A stretch of 64,000 bases of DNA. Origin: Polytrichum commune. Taxonomy: Eukaryota; Streptophyta; Polytrichopsida; Polytrichales; Polytrichaceae. Location of the stretch: NCBI GenBank assembly GCA_950295325.1, contig OX485803.1, positions 1,054,001-1,118,000 on the forward strand. The letters are read 5' to 3'. Both the position numbers and the translations under genes were made by a program. Shown here piece by piece: positions 24,386 to 33,957 of this stretch; position 1 is the stretch's first letter; each line of letters starts with the position of its first letter. The notes under the pieces are model-generated. The model was not told the DNA's origin and did not search any database. It saw nothing but the letters and a program-made list of their open reading frames with translations.

Positions 24386-25107
24386 AGGTAGAGGGGGCTA
24401 AAACCAACACCTATAAACGCCTCCCAGTCACCAACACTCTACTACCTTGAAGCGTTCCCCATGGTGTAGGAGTGTATGGGCCCACAAAATGACGCTTTTA
24501 GGTGCCATTAGTGGTGCCACCTCATACGACCTTCACTACCTCAATGTAAGGGTAAGTAACGGGCTTCTGCCTATCTCGGTTTGGTTCAAGGTGGGTTTAA
24601 AGTGGCTTGTCAATGCCCATTCTAGCCATTCTATACACTGTAGGGGGAAGAGGGGGGGGGGGTTATAGCCTTTCTATTCACAAAGGCACAGAGGTAGGCC
24701 CACATAGCACATAGGGGGTTGGTACCCAAGATGCAAGGTGATGGTTTTGCAAGCGAAGTAGGTGGGATCATGGAGGTGTCCATGTGGCTTTGCGCACCGT
24801 TATTAGTTGGTCTTTGATCTAGGTTGGGTCTAGTACCCAACTATGTTGTGTTGATTATAGGCAATGAAGGTGGGGGTCCTCATCATATCCAAGGTTGTCA
24901 TATACGGGATCTATATATTGATTCAAGGAAGCTAGTGGTTTTGACTTTCAATATTCGTCAAATATCTAATTGAGGCTAAAAATGTTTTTTCTTTCTTTAT
25001 ACCTCTGTTTAGAACAAAGGCTAATATGAATATATAAATTTCATATCAACCATGTAGTCATAGGTATGTGCAATAGCTTAAAGTGTTGGTTTAAGCACCC
25101 TCTACCT
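24386..25107. mobile_element. TA-target 0.72-kb element, copy 2
   Basis: 722 bp bounded by TA, with ends AGGTAGAGGGGGCTAAAACC and GGTTTAAGCACCCTCTACCT. Its body is colinear with copy 1 at 9661 (AACACCTATAAACGCC, GGTGCCATTAGTGGTG, GTGTTGGTTTAAGC). No transposase is present. It lies within the right arm of the composite. Confidence 0.8.
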
Positions 25108-25347
25108 TAAGTTCAAGTGAAAACCGCGAGGGTGGGGGAAGCCGGGCGACGGGCAGCGGGCAGCGGGCAGTGGGGGAGAGCCCACTACCTCAGTGCACTG
25201 TAAGGTTAGTGGCTCTCCTCTCTTTTCCTCTGCTCTTCACTTCAATGTAGCAAGCCCTAAGTTGTTCTGCTCACCCTCGTTTGAAACCCTAGCTCCAACT
25301 CCCTGTGGGATTTTCCTCTCGAATTTTTCAATTTGTAGTGCGCAGCA

Positions 25348-26517
25348 ATGGTGGAGATGGAGGAGCAAGAGGCAACACAGGATCCGAAGCTTCTGCTAGC
25401 ACACAAGCTCTTTCTACTGCGCTCACCCGATGTGGAGGACATCGAGAAGTCGACCCTAAAGGATGAGGTGCTATTGCTCATCAAGGCGGACGACATGGCG
25501 GGGTTGTATCAGAGTTCCGCACAGGAGCTGGGATGGGAGATTGACCAGGGAGTGCTGGACGGGATGAACGGAAGAATCGCAGAGGAGCTGAAGAAGTTGG
25601 ACGAGAAGATCACTGATGCGGAGGAAAATCTCGGCGAGAGCGAGGTTCGGGAAGCACTTTTGGCTAAGGCGTTGTTTTACATTCGTGTTGGGGATAAGGA
25701 GAAATCATTGGAGCAGCTGAAAGTGACGGAGGCTAAGACCGTAGCTGTAGGGCAGAAGATGGACTTGGTATTTCATACCCTACGGTTAGGGTTTTTCTAT
25801 CTTGATTTCAATCTCATATCGTTGAATATTGATAAGGCGAAGTCGCTGTTCGATGAGGGAGGTGATTGGGAGAGGAAGAATCGGTTGAAGGTGTATGAGG
25901 GGCTGTACTGCATGGCAACGAGGAATTTCAAGCAAGCGGCAACTCTGTTTTTGGACTCTATCTCTACGTTTACGACTTATGAGCTTTTCTCGTATGATAC
26001 TTTCATTTTTTACTCTGTATTGACCAGCATCATCTCCCTGGACCGTGTTTCCTTGAAGCAGAAAGTGGTGGATGCACCGGAGATTTTGACTGTGATTGGA
26101 AAAATTCCTCATCTCTCCGACTTCATGAATGCCTTGTATGGGTGCCAGTACAAGACATTTTTTGTGGCTTTTGCTGGGTTGACCGACCAGATTAGGTTAG
26201 ACCGCTACTTGCATGCCCATTTCAGATATTACATGCGTGAGGTTCGATCGGTGGCGTATTCTCAGTTCCTTGAATCGTACAAGAGTGTGACTATGGATGC
26301 CATGGCGAAAGCATTCGGAGTGAGTGTCAACTTTTTGGACATCGAGCTCTCGCGCTTTATTGCTGCCGGAAGGCTTAACTGTAAGATTGACAAAGTGGCT
26401 GGAGTGTTGGAGACCAATCGACCTGATGCCAAGAATGCGCTCTACCAGGCTACTATCAAGCAGGGAGACTTCTTACTTAATCGCATACAGAAGCTGTCTA
26501 GAGTTATTGACTTGTAA
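25348..26517 (+). CDS. RPN7: 26S proteasome regulatory particle non-ATPase subunit RPN7
   Basis: Lid subunit of the 19S regulatory particle (PSMD6 in animals), which helps assemble the lid for ubiquitin-dependent degradation in cytosol and nucleus. One uninterrupted frame of 389 residues covers the whole family length. Recognisable stretches are ELKKLDEKITDAEENLGESE near residue 80, the RPN7 helical repeats including EGGDWERKNRLKVYEGLYCM, STFTTYE and LDRVSLKQKVVDAPEIL. The PCI domain ends AGRLNCKIDKVAGVLETNRP then NALYQATIKQGDFLLNRIQK and VIDL. The start MVEMEEQE is followed directly by conserved sequence and fits other plant RPN7s. No intron interrupts the CDS, unlike the other multi-kilobase genes here. 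A retrocopy origin is possible, but the frame is intact. The upstream 145 bp abuts a transposable-element end. Confidence 0.96.
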   Translation: MVEMEEQEATQDPKLLLAHKLFLLRSPDVEDIEKSTLKDEVLLLIKADDMAGLYQSSAQELGWEIDQGVLDGMNGRIAEELKKLDEKITDAEENLGESEVREALLAKALFYIRVGDKEKSLEQLKVTEAKTVAVGQKMDLVFHTLRLGFFYLDFNLISLNIDKAKSLFDEGGDWERKNRLKVYEGLYCMATRNFKQAATLFLDSISTFTTYELFSYDTFIFYSVLTSIISLDRVSLKQKVVDAPEILTVIGKIPHLSDFMNALYGCQYKTFFVAFAGLTDQIRLDRYLHAHFRYYMREVRSVAYSQFLESYKSVTMDAMAKAFGVSVNFLDIELSRFIAAGRLNCKIDKVAGVLETNRPDAKNALYQATIKQGDFLLNRIQKLSRVIDL

Positions 26518-27750
26518 GGTCATCTTGAGATGATGTTTGTAGGTTTCCAGGCAAGACATCATAACCACAGGGTCCGTCCTCTAGAGAAAAGCCTCCTTAC
26601 TTTGTACAGGCAGCAGCCGATTATAAACTCACGATGGTTGTCAGACCCTCAGTGATAAAGTTTCAATCATATCTTGTGAAATATAAAGTCGACACTTTCG
26701 AATTCTGAGTTTTGTCCTCTGCTCAAGCCCTGTACTGAAGAGCTTATTTGAGGACTTCTTGTGACCCACAAACTTGATTTGATTTCTTCTGCAGGAGACT
26801 TTGAATATATTCAGAGGTTACAGACACTTTGTGTTCTATTTCCGAAACATTGTCATGGGTTACCTTGCCAATGTGTGTAAAGAGTTATCTCAGTGTGTAT
26901 GCATATACTGAATCATCGTAAGTCTCTACTTCATGCTGCAAACTCAACGTTGTGTGACCAGTACATCATCATAAGAATGCTACTTCTGGTTGCGCAAGGT
27001 TACCGCACAAGTGTCGGAAGATCAGCACCCCAGTTCAAGAAAATAAACTTGAACATCAACACATACACAGGAATGGATTTGGCTATGTTTTGAACAGCAT
27101 AAGATAACCTTTAAGCCTAATTGTTACACCTTGGGACCTGACTGGGTGTCCCCTAATTTGCGTGGTGCTTACATGATGTGATCGGTCATGTATTACTTTT
27201 TAAGGTGAGGTTTTCTTAATGTTTTTAGGGCATGCATATCAGGTGTCGTATGCTTGGGTGAAGTGCCGATCCTTCTCTCTCAAGTCCATTGCAATCCAGA
27301 GTACTAAGTTCTCTAGGGTTAAACACAGAGCTGCCAGTGGTGCCAAAAGCTGAAGACATAACATTATTGTACCTACACTGCCAATTTGGAGCTATGAATC
27401 GAGCAGAAATGCACAAGTTAACAATTAGTGAGAGGGGATTCTAAAGGGATACTGGATAATATATGTAAATAATCAACTAGTGAATAAATTGCAGAAATAT
27501 GACATGGACTTACATCCCACACATGTCCCTTGTTGTCAAAATTGTTGTAACTGCTGCCACCGCCATCACACTGGGTGAACCAGCTGTTTCCAAACTAAAC
27601 ATGAGTGTGTGGGGGCAGTGGTGTCCCTATTTAAATCTCTACCCCATTTGCAATCTTAAAACGCCTTACATCCTCATCTGTTTGCTCTGGTGCCCTGTAC
27701 CATTCTCTCCAAACTGTAAAACCTCCGGCCCTTTAAGTTTGTGCTTCGAA
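26518..27750. other. RPN7 3' region and spacer
   Basis: Presumed 3' UTR followed by a spacer. No second exon is needed for RPN7. Short open frames (26893-27093 +, 27416-27225 -) have no support. Confidence 0.4.
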
Positions 27751-28876
27751 ATGGAAGGCCTACTCACAAATGTTAGTTCAAGAGTCAAGGTGTTGAGGAG
27801 GTTGCATGCGGGAGCTTCCACCAGCCTGCTATTGAAGCTTGTTGCTGCTGGTGAGTGATTTGAAAACCTTCTTGTTGTGGCCATATCTGGAATGTGTAGG
27901 CATGGTATTGTACTAGAGTCAGTAAAAGTGGTGTTCCATATGAAGGTCAGGCTTTAACATAACCTACGGATGTCTTCCTGATGCAACAGCATTGTGATGT
28001 CCTTTTGGTGTTCTAAAGTATTGGATCGATGTGCAGCCTATTTGTTACCAATGGTTGTGGCAGATTCTCTTCCTATAAGCACCTTTGCCATGGTAAGTAC
28101 TCGATGATCTGACTTTTTCCTTGAGGTGCTTCAAGTTGTTGTATACAATGTGAGAGATTCTTATATTGCTTCTTTTCCTGGTATAATGTGTCTAGGAATA
28201 CATAAATCACTCTGCATCCACAAGGTTCGTTGCATAACTATTTTGTGTGGGGCTTCAAAGCTCAATTCTATTTCATGTTGCCCCTTCTTTTAATGTCTGA
28301 TTCAAACCTCTCATATTCAAATTTTTGGTTGTGTATTCTCTCTCCCAACAATCAGCTGCTTCTAAAATTCTATTCTACAGGCATATCAGCCTGGAGCCAC
28401 TCGAATGGGCTTGAATCGGAGGTTTTTGCAGGCTGAACCTACACTACCACCTTATGACCCAATCAATGGTGAAGTGGAAGTTACTCCTTGCAATTAAATA
28501 CCAATACCTCAGCATCTTTTGCCAAAATTGTCGTTGAGTAGAATTGTATTGCCAAGTAACTTGGCATCTATGGACATTAAGTCAAGCACCAGCTAGCATT
28601 TCATGAATCAACCCATTGCTTTTGATTTAGATTCTGGTGTGCTGCAATTTCTTCCACTAAGCTTTTGTAAACTTGGTAATCAAATGACTTTTAGCTGATT
28701 TGGCACTGTGAGCAGAATGCACAGGAATTGGACCTGTCTGTGAAGGGGGCATATATGTGGAGTGTGCAGTAGGTGGAGTTGTGGGCTGCATGTGCTCCTT
28801 CATCCGAGCATGTGAGCCAGATATCTCTGGGTGCTTCCTGAAGGATGGGAAATCCTCCACCTACTGCGGCTTCTAA
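27751..28876 (+). CDS. Small secreted 8-cysteine protein, paralog A (novel)
   Basis: Reconstructed gene of four exons: 27751-27850, 28037-28092, 28381-28468 and 28716-28876. All junctions are GT-AG, frame closes and the total is 134 residues. Exons 1-2 give a basic start (MEGLLTNVSSRVKVLRRLHA) followed by a hydrophobic run (SLLLKLVAAAYLLPMVVA), consistent with a signal peptide or anchor. Exon 3 ends in a linker RRFLQAEPTLPPYDPIN. Exon 4 carries eight cysteines spaced C-x6-C-x7-C-x7-C-x-C-x5-C-x6-C-x10-C-GF-stop. Paralog B at 30282-31552 has the same spacing, the same phase-1 exon start and the same CGF end, which is the main proof that the model is right. If the third intron is retained, the frame stops at 28497 and yields a 90-residue form without the cysteine domain. 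I recognise no named family. The spacing is not the lipid-transfer 8CM, defensin or snakin/GASA pattern. Extracellular function is inferred; what it binds is unknown. Confidence 0.72.
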
Positions 28877-30281
28877 AACTCTTCAGGAAAAGGGAAAGGC
28901 AACAAGAAACAATTTCAGTGAGCCCATTTTCAGTGACCTGTGCCCCTTGCAGTGACCTTGAAAGAACATCCTAGCTATATGCCAGCTATAGCAAATTTCA
29001 CTTTGACCGAAGAGCAGCTATATGTTATTTCTATTTAGAACTATGTTCTTGACAAATGGCAAATACTCCTGTGAGTCCTCCTTGCTCACAGGAAATAGTT
29101 TCCTTTAACAACCTGTAGATACTTGTGTAAATATATGAAAACAAAACATGATTACAAATGCAAGTGATCAAAGACTTCTTGTGACAGCACAGACTGGCTT
29201 GATTGCAGTAATTGGGAAGCTTTCTTTACCTTCTTCTGGTGTATGGGTTGATTGAAACCAAATACCAAGGGGTTAGGACTTGATTGCGAGATTTGACTGC
29301 CCCTAAAATTCTTATATTTAGTGGACATGACCAAGTTCTCCTGCCAACTGGACTGCAAGGGTGGCACTGTACATCATGTTTTCCACAAGAAGGTTTGAGG
29401 TCTCAGACTCTAGTAATGTTTTAAATTGAGCAAGAATCTTTTTGACTAGTGAGAGTGCCTTGTATCCCAACGTTCATAGATGAACAATTTTGTTACATCT
29501 CAAAATGGTAGTACGCGAGATGATTGCCTCCACCAACCCCAAGGTATGATTCCACCCAAAGTACAGATGTGTGGCATTTGAGATATGATACAGTAGCAGC
29601 TCAACTATATAATTCCGTCCTACCCCACCGGATAGTAAAAGTACAAGATAGTGAGGAGTCTGATGGATCAGGTGGTACTGTGGATCTTACAAGTGGCAGG
29701 AATCATCTCATAATCTAAATAAAGTGTAAATCTTCACAATCAAAGTAGGACATGCTGGATCGAATGCATTGCATGCAAATATGGCTGCAATGCCAACGCC
29801 ATTATGAAGCATTGACTTTGCTTCCACTTCGATTGCAATCAAGAATTCCTTCAAAACATACTTTCAAAAACTCAGAGTAGATACGGTTATCACTCACAAT
29901 GGCTAAGTATGTGCAAGTAAATCAAGCAGCTAATCAATTTACAAGGTGAGAAGTAAAATAGTAGTAGATGCAATCTGGTAGTTATATGTACAATCAAGTG
30001 TGAAGTACCACACCAGTTTTTAGGTACAATCTCTGGTGCGATCCTCAGCAGTTACGAGTTCCTTGAGCTCTGCACCTTCCCCTCCAAATTTTTAATCAAG
30101 TGGAGAAGTACGTGTGGCAGCCATGCGTACACTGTGAACTCACTATGAAACTTGAATCTGCAACCTGTCTCACCACCATGCAATCCCCCCCAGGGGTCAG
30201 TAATATTTCAGGGAAGCTTTTTCCTTTTCTTTACTGATCTGTAGTTCTGCCCATTGAGGAGTCTCCGGACTCTTGAGGACC
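28877..30281. other. Spacer between the 8-Cys paralogs
   Basis: No supported coding exon. Open frames at 29152-29367 (-) and 29524-29718 (+) show no family features. No third copy of the cysteine domain was found here. Confidence 0.4.
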
Positions 30282-31552
30282 ATGAATATGGCTACTAGAG
30301 GTTATACTGTGAAATGGATGCTTGCAGTCGTGGCGATTTGGTTCCTGGTTTTTACTCGTATGTTTTTCCAAGTAAACCCATTTTTGTGAAATGGTATGAA
30401 AATTTGTCCTCACAGAATTTACATTCATTAGAGTGGAATAGAATTAATCAACTGTGGGTTTGTTGGACAGAGGAAGCAGTGGTGAGCTCCAGATTGCTTG
30501 AAGAGGAGTCACCCATTGCTACTTCAGAGTACACAGGTCGCTCGCTGTTGCAGAGTAAGTGCTCCAGTAGCCCTTGACCTATATTTTCTGATGAGTTTGC
30601 TTCAGTCTTCGTATGAATGCAGTTTGCTGTTATTCAAAATCCTAGATGACACCTGCATGGAGCTTTGTCTAGGTCCCGGGGTGGCAACTCTCCCCTTTGG
30701 AACAACTGGTGTGTCAAGAACTGAGTAGGAGCAGTGTTTCTAAAGCAGGGGTCACCATGATCCAGACCCCTATTTGTTTAATTTTATTTCTTACTTTCAA
30801 GAGAATTTCATAAAATTTCATGGATTTTAGAGCCAAGTTAAAAATGCTTATGTTACGAAAGCAACTTCAAAACAGTGCTTCTTACAAAAATGTTTTAGCA
30901 GCTCCTAGTCAAGTTTTGTAGACGCCAGTGCCTGCAGGTGCTACATATTGTTGCCACCCTGACCTTGTCTGTAATCATGTGTTTGCTATCACTCAAATGC
31001 AATTTGCTGTCCCTTGAGTATTTAGATTGCAGCTGCATGGAGACTTTCTCTTCACTTCTGTGTTTGCTTTCACTCGGATGAATTTTTATGAGGAATGCAA
31101 CTTCCATTTTCACTTGGATGCAATCTTCTGCAACTTGGTATCTTGGATTGTAGCCGCATGGAGCCTTTCTCTTTGATCTTGTGTTTGCTATCACTTGGAT
31201 GCAAATTGCTATCGATTGGATGCAACTTCATGTCACTTGGAACCTTAGATTGCAGCTGCATGGAGACTTTCTTTTCAATCATGTGGTTGCTATCACTTGG
31301 ATGCAATTTGCTGTCGCTTTGAATCTCAAATTACAGCTGCATGGAGCCCTTGTGTTGAATGATGTGTTTGATGTGGGACTGGCAGCGTGCTGGCCAGGAA
31401 TGCGTGTGAACTGCCCCCCGGACATGCAGGTGGAATGCGAGGTTGGAGGTGTGGGAGGGTGTGACTGCCTGGCTATGGCGTCATGCGTGCCACATGTCTC
31501 TGGCTGCTTCGTGGTTGTTGATGGCATGGCCATCCGGTCCTGTGGCTTTTGA
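30282..31552 (+). CDS. Small secreted 8-cysteine protein, paralog B (novel)
   Basis: Three exons: 30282-30357, 30471-30536 and 31386-31552. Donors are GTATGT and GTCGCT, acceptors are ACAG and GCAG, both junctions are phase 1 and the total is 102 residues. The N-terminus is a classical signal peptide (MNMATRGYTVKWMLAVVAIW then FLVFT), preceded in frame by a TGA, which fixes the start region. A linker SSRLLEEESPIATSEYT parallels RRFLQAEPTLPPYDPIN of paralog A. The last exon holds eight cysteines spaced C-x7-C-x7-C-x7-C-x-C-x5-C-x6-C-x11-C-GF-stop, sharing with A the signature VEC-x-VGGV-x-GC-x-C and SGCF. Intron 2 (849 bp) is filled by a tandem repeat. Function is unknown. The expected product is a small disulfide-rich secreted protein. 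Confidence 0.72.
30960..31365. repeat. Degenerate minisatellite inside intron 2 of paralog B
   Basis: Four to five imperfect units of about 90-120 bp. Each contains GTGTTTGCTATCACTTGGAT, GCAATTTGCTGTC, ATTGCAGCTGCATGGAG and CTTTCTCTTCA in order. Minus-strand open frames (31306-30895) merely reflect the repeat (for example HPSDSKH repeated) and are not taken as genes. Confidence 0.75.
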
Positions 31553-32279
31553 TCGACTGCAACCATAAAAAACTGTGCTGCCGTCTGAACTTGATGATCA
31601 GTCCTTTGAACCCATTCCCAGGAATGTGACTCTGTAATACAGATTGACTACTGGGTAGCTATGGAAGTTGACAAGCGGGTTGAGCTTTTCTTCCATGTGC
31701 ATCATGTGAATGAGTGTTTTGGCCAGAAATGTGTAATGAAATTGTTCAGACTTCAAAGTTTTTGAACTGTGCAAGCTTAAATATGGTAAATTTCTGTATG
31801 TATGTCACTCAATGGATGCGGATTCATGTTGGGCATGACGAGCACATTCTTGATTCGAGCTCACCTATTGAACATGAATAACATTGAATAGTTTAATCCT
31901 CAAGTATGATCATAAAATGGGATATCAAGTAACTTGTGCAACTTTACTCTTTGTTTTGATGATACGATTTCACAATTCTTGTCCAATAATCATGCCTTAA
32001 AAATATTATTCCAATGTCAAGTCCATGGTTGATGCTCAATGTCCGTTCCTTGAATTGGCAGTTTGGTATCCTAACACCTACAGCCCACTCTTGATAAGCG
32101 TTACCCCGATAAGTGTGAAAATTGCATATGGTGTTAGAGGAAAATTGTGCTCCCCAAAAAAAGTTCAAAAAATACATTAGTAAGTGTTAATTGTTAATTT
32201 TTAAGAGAATTTATAAAAATCATTCTCCCTCTTCAATGAATTCACCTCAATGAGTGTTATTATGGGTGAAAGTGAGGCT
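31553..32279. other. 3' region of paralog B and spacer
   Basis: Presumed 3' UTR, then AT-rich spacer. Nothing else recognised. Confidence 0.4.
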
Positions 32280-32314
32280 ATAAAATTTATAACGTGGATA
32301 TAAATTGGTATTTG

Positions 32315-32640
32315 TAGAGTGTGAAATCGGACCCACTGTGAATGCACATGAGTTCATCAATTTTGCATTGAAATTTGATCCAAATAATCCCTACATATTT
32401 ATTTAGGACGAAATTATAGGTATGCTTGATGAAAGAGAGGATGCAATTAACAATGAACCCATTGAAGAAGTTAACAATGTGCACATTGGTGATGTGGTAG
32501 TAGATAGAATAAGATTCAAGGACATTGAAATAGCACTAGTCACCTTGAAACAATTTTTGGCACAAAGACCTACTGATGTTGCATCTCCCATCCAGAGCAT
32601 TTGTACACTTCAAAAGGAAATAGGATCTTGGTGTGCATAA
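32315..32640 (+). pseudogene. Possible C-terminal fragment of a pogo/Tigger-like transposase
   Basis: An open stretch (32422-32640) reads MLDEREDAINNEPIEEVNNV, then FKDIEIALVTLKQFLAQRPT and a basic end. A further readable piece upstream (VNAHEFINFALKFDPNNP) is separated from it by a stop. The pattern of an acidic segment followed by an amphipathic helix ALxxLKQFL resembles C-terminal tails of Tigger/pogo transposases and the tail kept in the 19-kb element. No catalytic core or terminal repeats were found. This is inference from pattern only. Confidence 0.35.
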
Positions 32641-32732
32641 GAATCTCATTAGACTACTCTAGATTTGTTCTTCCATTACACTTGGATGTATGATGATATT
32701 CATATCTTATGTAAATTCATCCTTTATTTATA

Positions 32733-33949
32733 GGGGATCGCTATTTCCACACCTTTTTTGGCTACATTCACACCTTTTTGCCGGTTCGGTTGCCGTGTCA
32801 CTGAGGCGCTATACATAAGATTCTTCATGGTGCATCCGGACCGTTGATCCACCAAGGCCCATCCAAGGGCCTCAATGATCCTAGGTGGCGGTGGGGTGGG
32901 GCCGTGGGCCTCATGTCTTTTTTAGGGAGGCCGGATTTAGGGTGGTGTCGGGCCTAGTGGCTAGGCGGGCCCAGTGGCTAGGCCTACTTATTATATAACT
33001 AGTTGGTTACCCTTACTCTACTTACTAAATGACTAGTTGGTTACCCTTACTCTACTTACTAAATAACTAATTGGTTAGCCTTATTCTACTTATGGTCACT
33101 CTTCTTAATTGGACATGTATATTTGAGTGGTATATGTGCAAGTCTTGAAGTTAAGCTTTGATGCGTTAAAGTATTGGAGAGGCTTACCAACTAGTTATTT
33201 AGTAAGTAGAGTAAGGGTAACCAACTAGTCATTTAGTAAGTAGTGGAAGGGTAACCAACTAATCATTTAGTAAGTAGAGTAAGGGTAACCAACTACACTA
33301 AATAGGTAGATTAGTGTTGGAAACACTAATAGTCGACGAAAACGCTAAATGTAAATTGTCTCTATAGTGTTAGAACACTAAATGTCAACTTTAACACTAT
33401 TTGTACCAAGTAGTAACTTTAAATATTTACATGAGCGCATTTAGTGTTAGATGATATTTTGTAAATCTTGGAATGAAGAATTGAAGGAAGAAGAATATGA
33501 GAACCTCGTAGAAGATATAATTTGTTCAAACCCTATTCAAACACTAATTGTAATATCAGTTGAAAATTAGTGTTTTAGGTAACTATTGCATCTAACACTA
33601 ATCTTCATCTAACACTAATCTACCTATTTAGTGTAGTTATTTAGTAAGTAGAGTAAAGGTAACCAACTAGTTATATAATAAGTAGGCCTAGCCACTGGGC
33701 CCGCCTAGCCACTAGGCCCGACACCACCCTAAATCCGGCCTCCCCAAAAAAGACATGAGGCCCACGGCCCCACCCCCGCCCCCCACCCCACTGCCACCTA
33801 GGATCATTGAGGCCCTTGGATGGGCCTTGGTGGATCAACGGTCCGGATGCACCATGAAGAATCTCATGTATAGCGCCTCAGTGACACGGCAACCGAACCG
33901 GCAAAAAGGTGTGAATCTAGCCAAAAAAGGTGTGGAAATAGCGATCCCC
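32733..33949. mobile_element. 1.2-kb foldback transposon with long, nearly identical arms
   Basis: Inverted arms of about 270-330 bp start GGGGATCGCTATTTCCACAC and differ at only a few positions plus one small indel. Shared internal landmarks are GCCGGTTCGGTTGCCGTGTC and GATCATTGAGGCCCTTGGAT. Flanks TATTTATA (32725-32732) and TGTTTATA (33950-33957) form an 8-bp target duplication with one mismatch, suggesting an hAT-type mechanism. The inner ends of the arms carry repeated units of about 35 bp (AACTAGTTGGTTACCCTTAC with TCTACTTACTAAAT) in both orientations. A separate 338-bp element is nested at 33296-33633. The open frame at 33755-34036 lies in an arm and is not a gene. Confidence 0.85.
33296..33633. 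mobile_element. CACTAAATA-type MITE nested in the foldback element
   Basis: Ends CACTAAATAGGTAGATTAGTG and complement (first 20 bases CACTAAATAGGTAGATTAGT), flanked by TA. Removing it restores AACCAAC-TA-GTTATTTAGTAAG, the repeat unit found intact elsewhere in the same foldback (for example at 33190 and 33220), which proves the boundaries and the TA target. The terminal CACTAAATA matches elements at 49766 and 61974. Confidence 0.8.
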
Positions 33950-33957
33950 TGTTTATA

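Larger units (their letters stand above)
22535..25203. mobile_element. Nested composite inverted-repeat element
   Basis: A large imperfect inverted repeat. The left arm outer part (22535-22635, with AGTGAGTGGGCTCTCTCCC and CTGCCCGCTGCCCG) pairs with the right arm (25110-25203, with CGGGCAGCGGGCAGTGGGGG and AGAGCCCACTACC). The inner arms 23140-23360 pair with about 24010-24215 (GGGGGAGCTCAAAATGTGAG against CTCACATTTCGAGCTCCCCC). Each arm is broken by a later insertion: the GGGCC MITE at 22639-23138 on the left and the TA element at 24386-25107 on the right. Without them the element is about 1.4 kb. The centre has a minus-strand 124-codon open frame (23815-23441) without recognisable features. 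It ends 145 bp before the RPN7 ATG. MULE-like long inverted repeats are possible, but I found no clean target duplication. Confidence 0.6.

Noticed and set aside
31279-31566. Minus-strand ORF over the 8-Cys exon of paralog B
   Set aside because: The plus strand carries the conserved cysteine spacing and exon phases shared with paralog A.
32999-33290. Regular ~35-bp direct repeats that might suggest a CRISPR-like array
   Set aside because: Units abut without unique spacers, occur in both orientations and belong to the foldback transposon arms.
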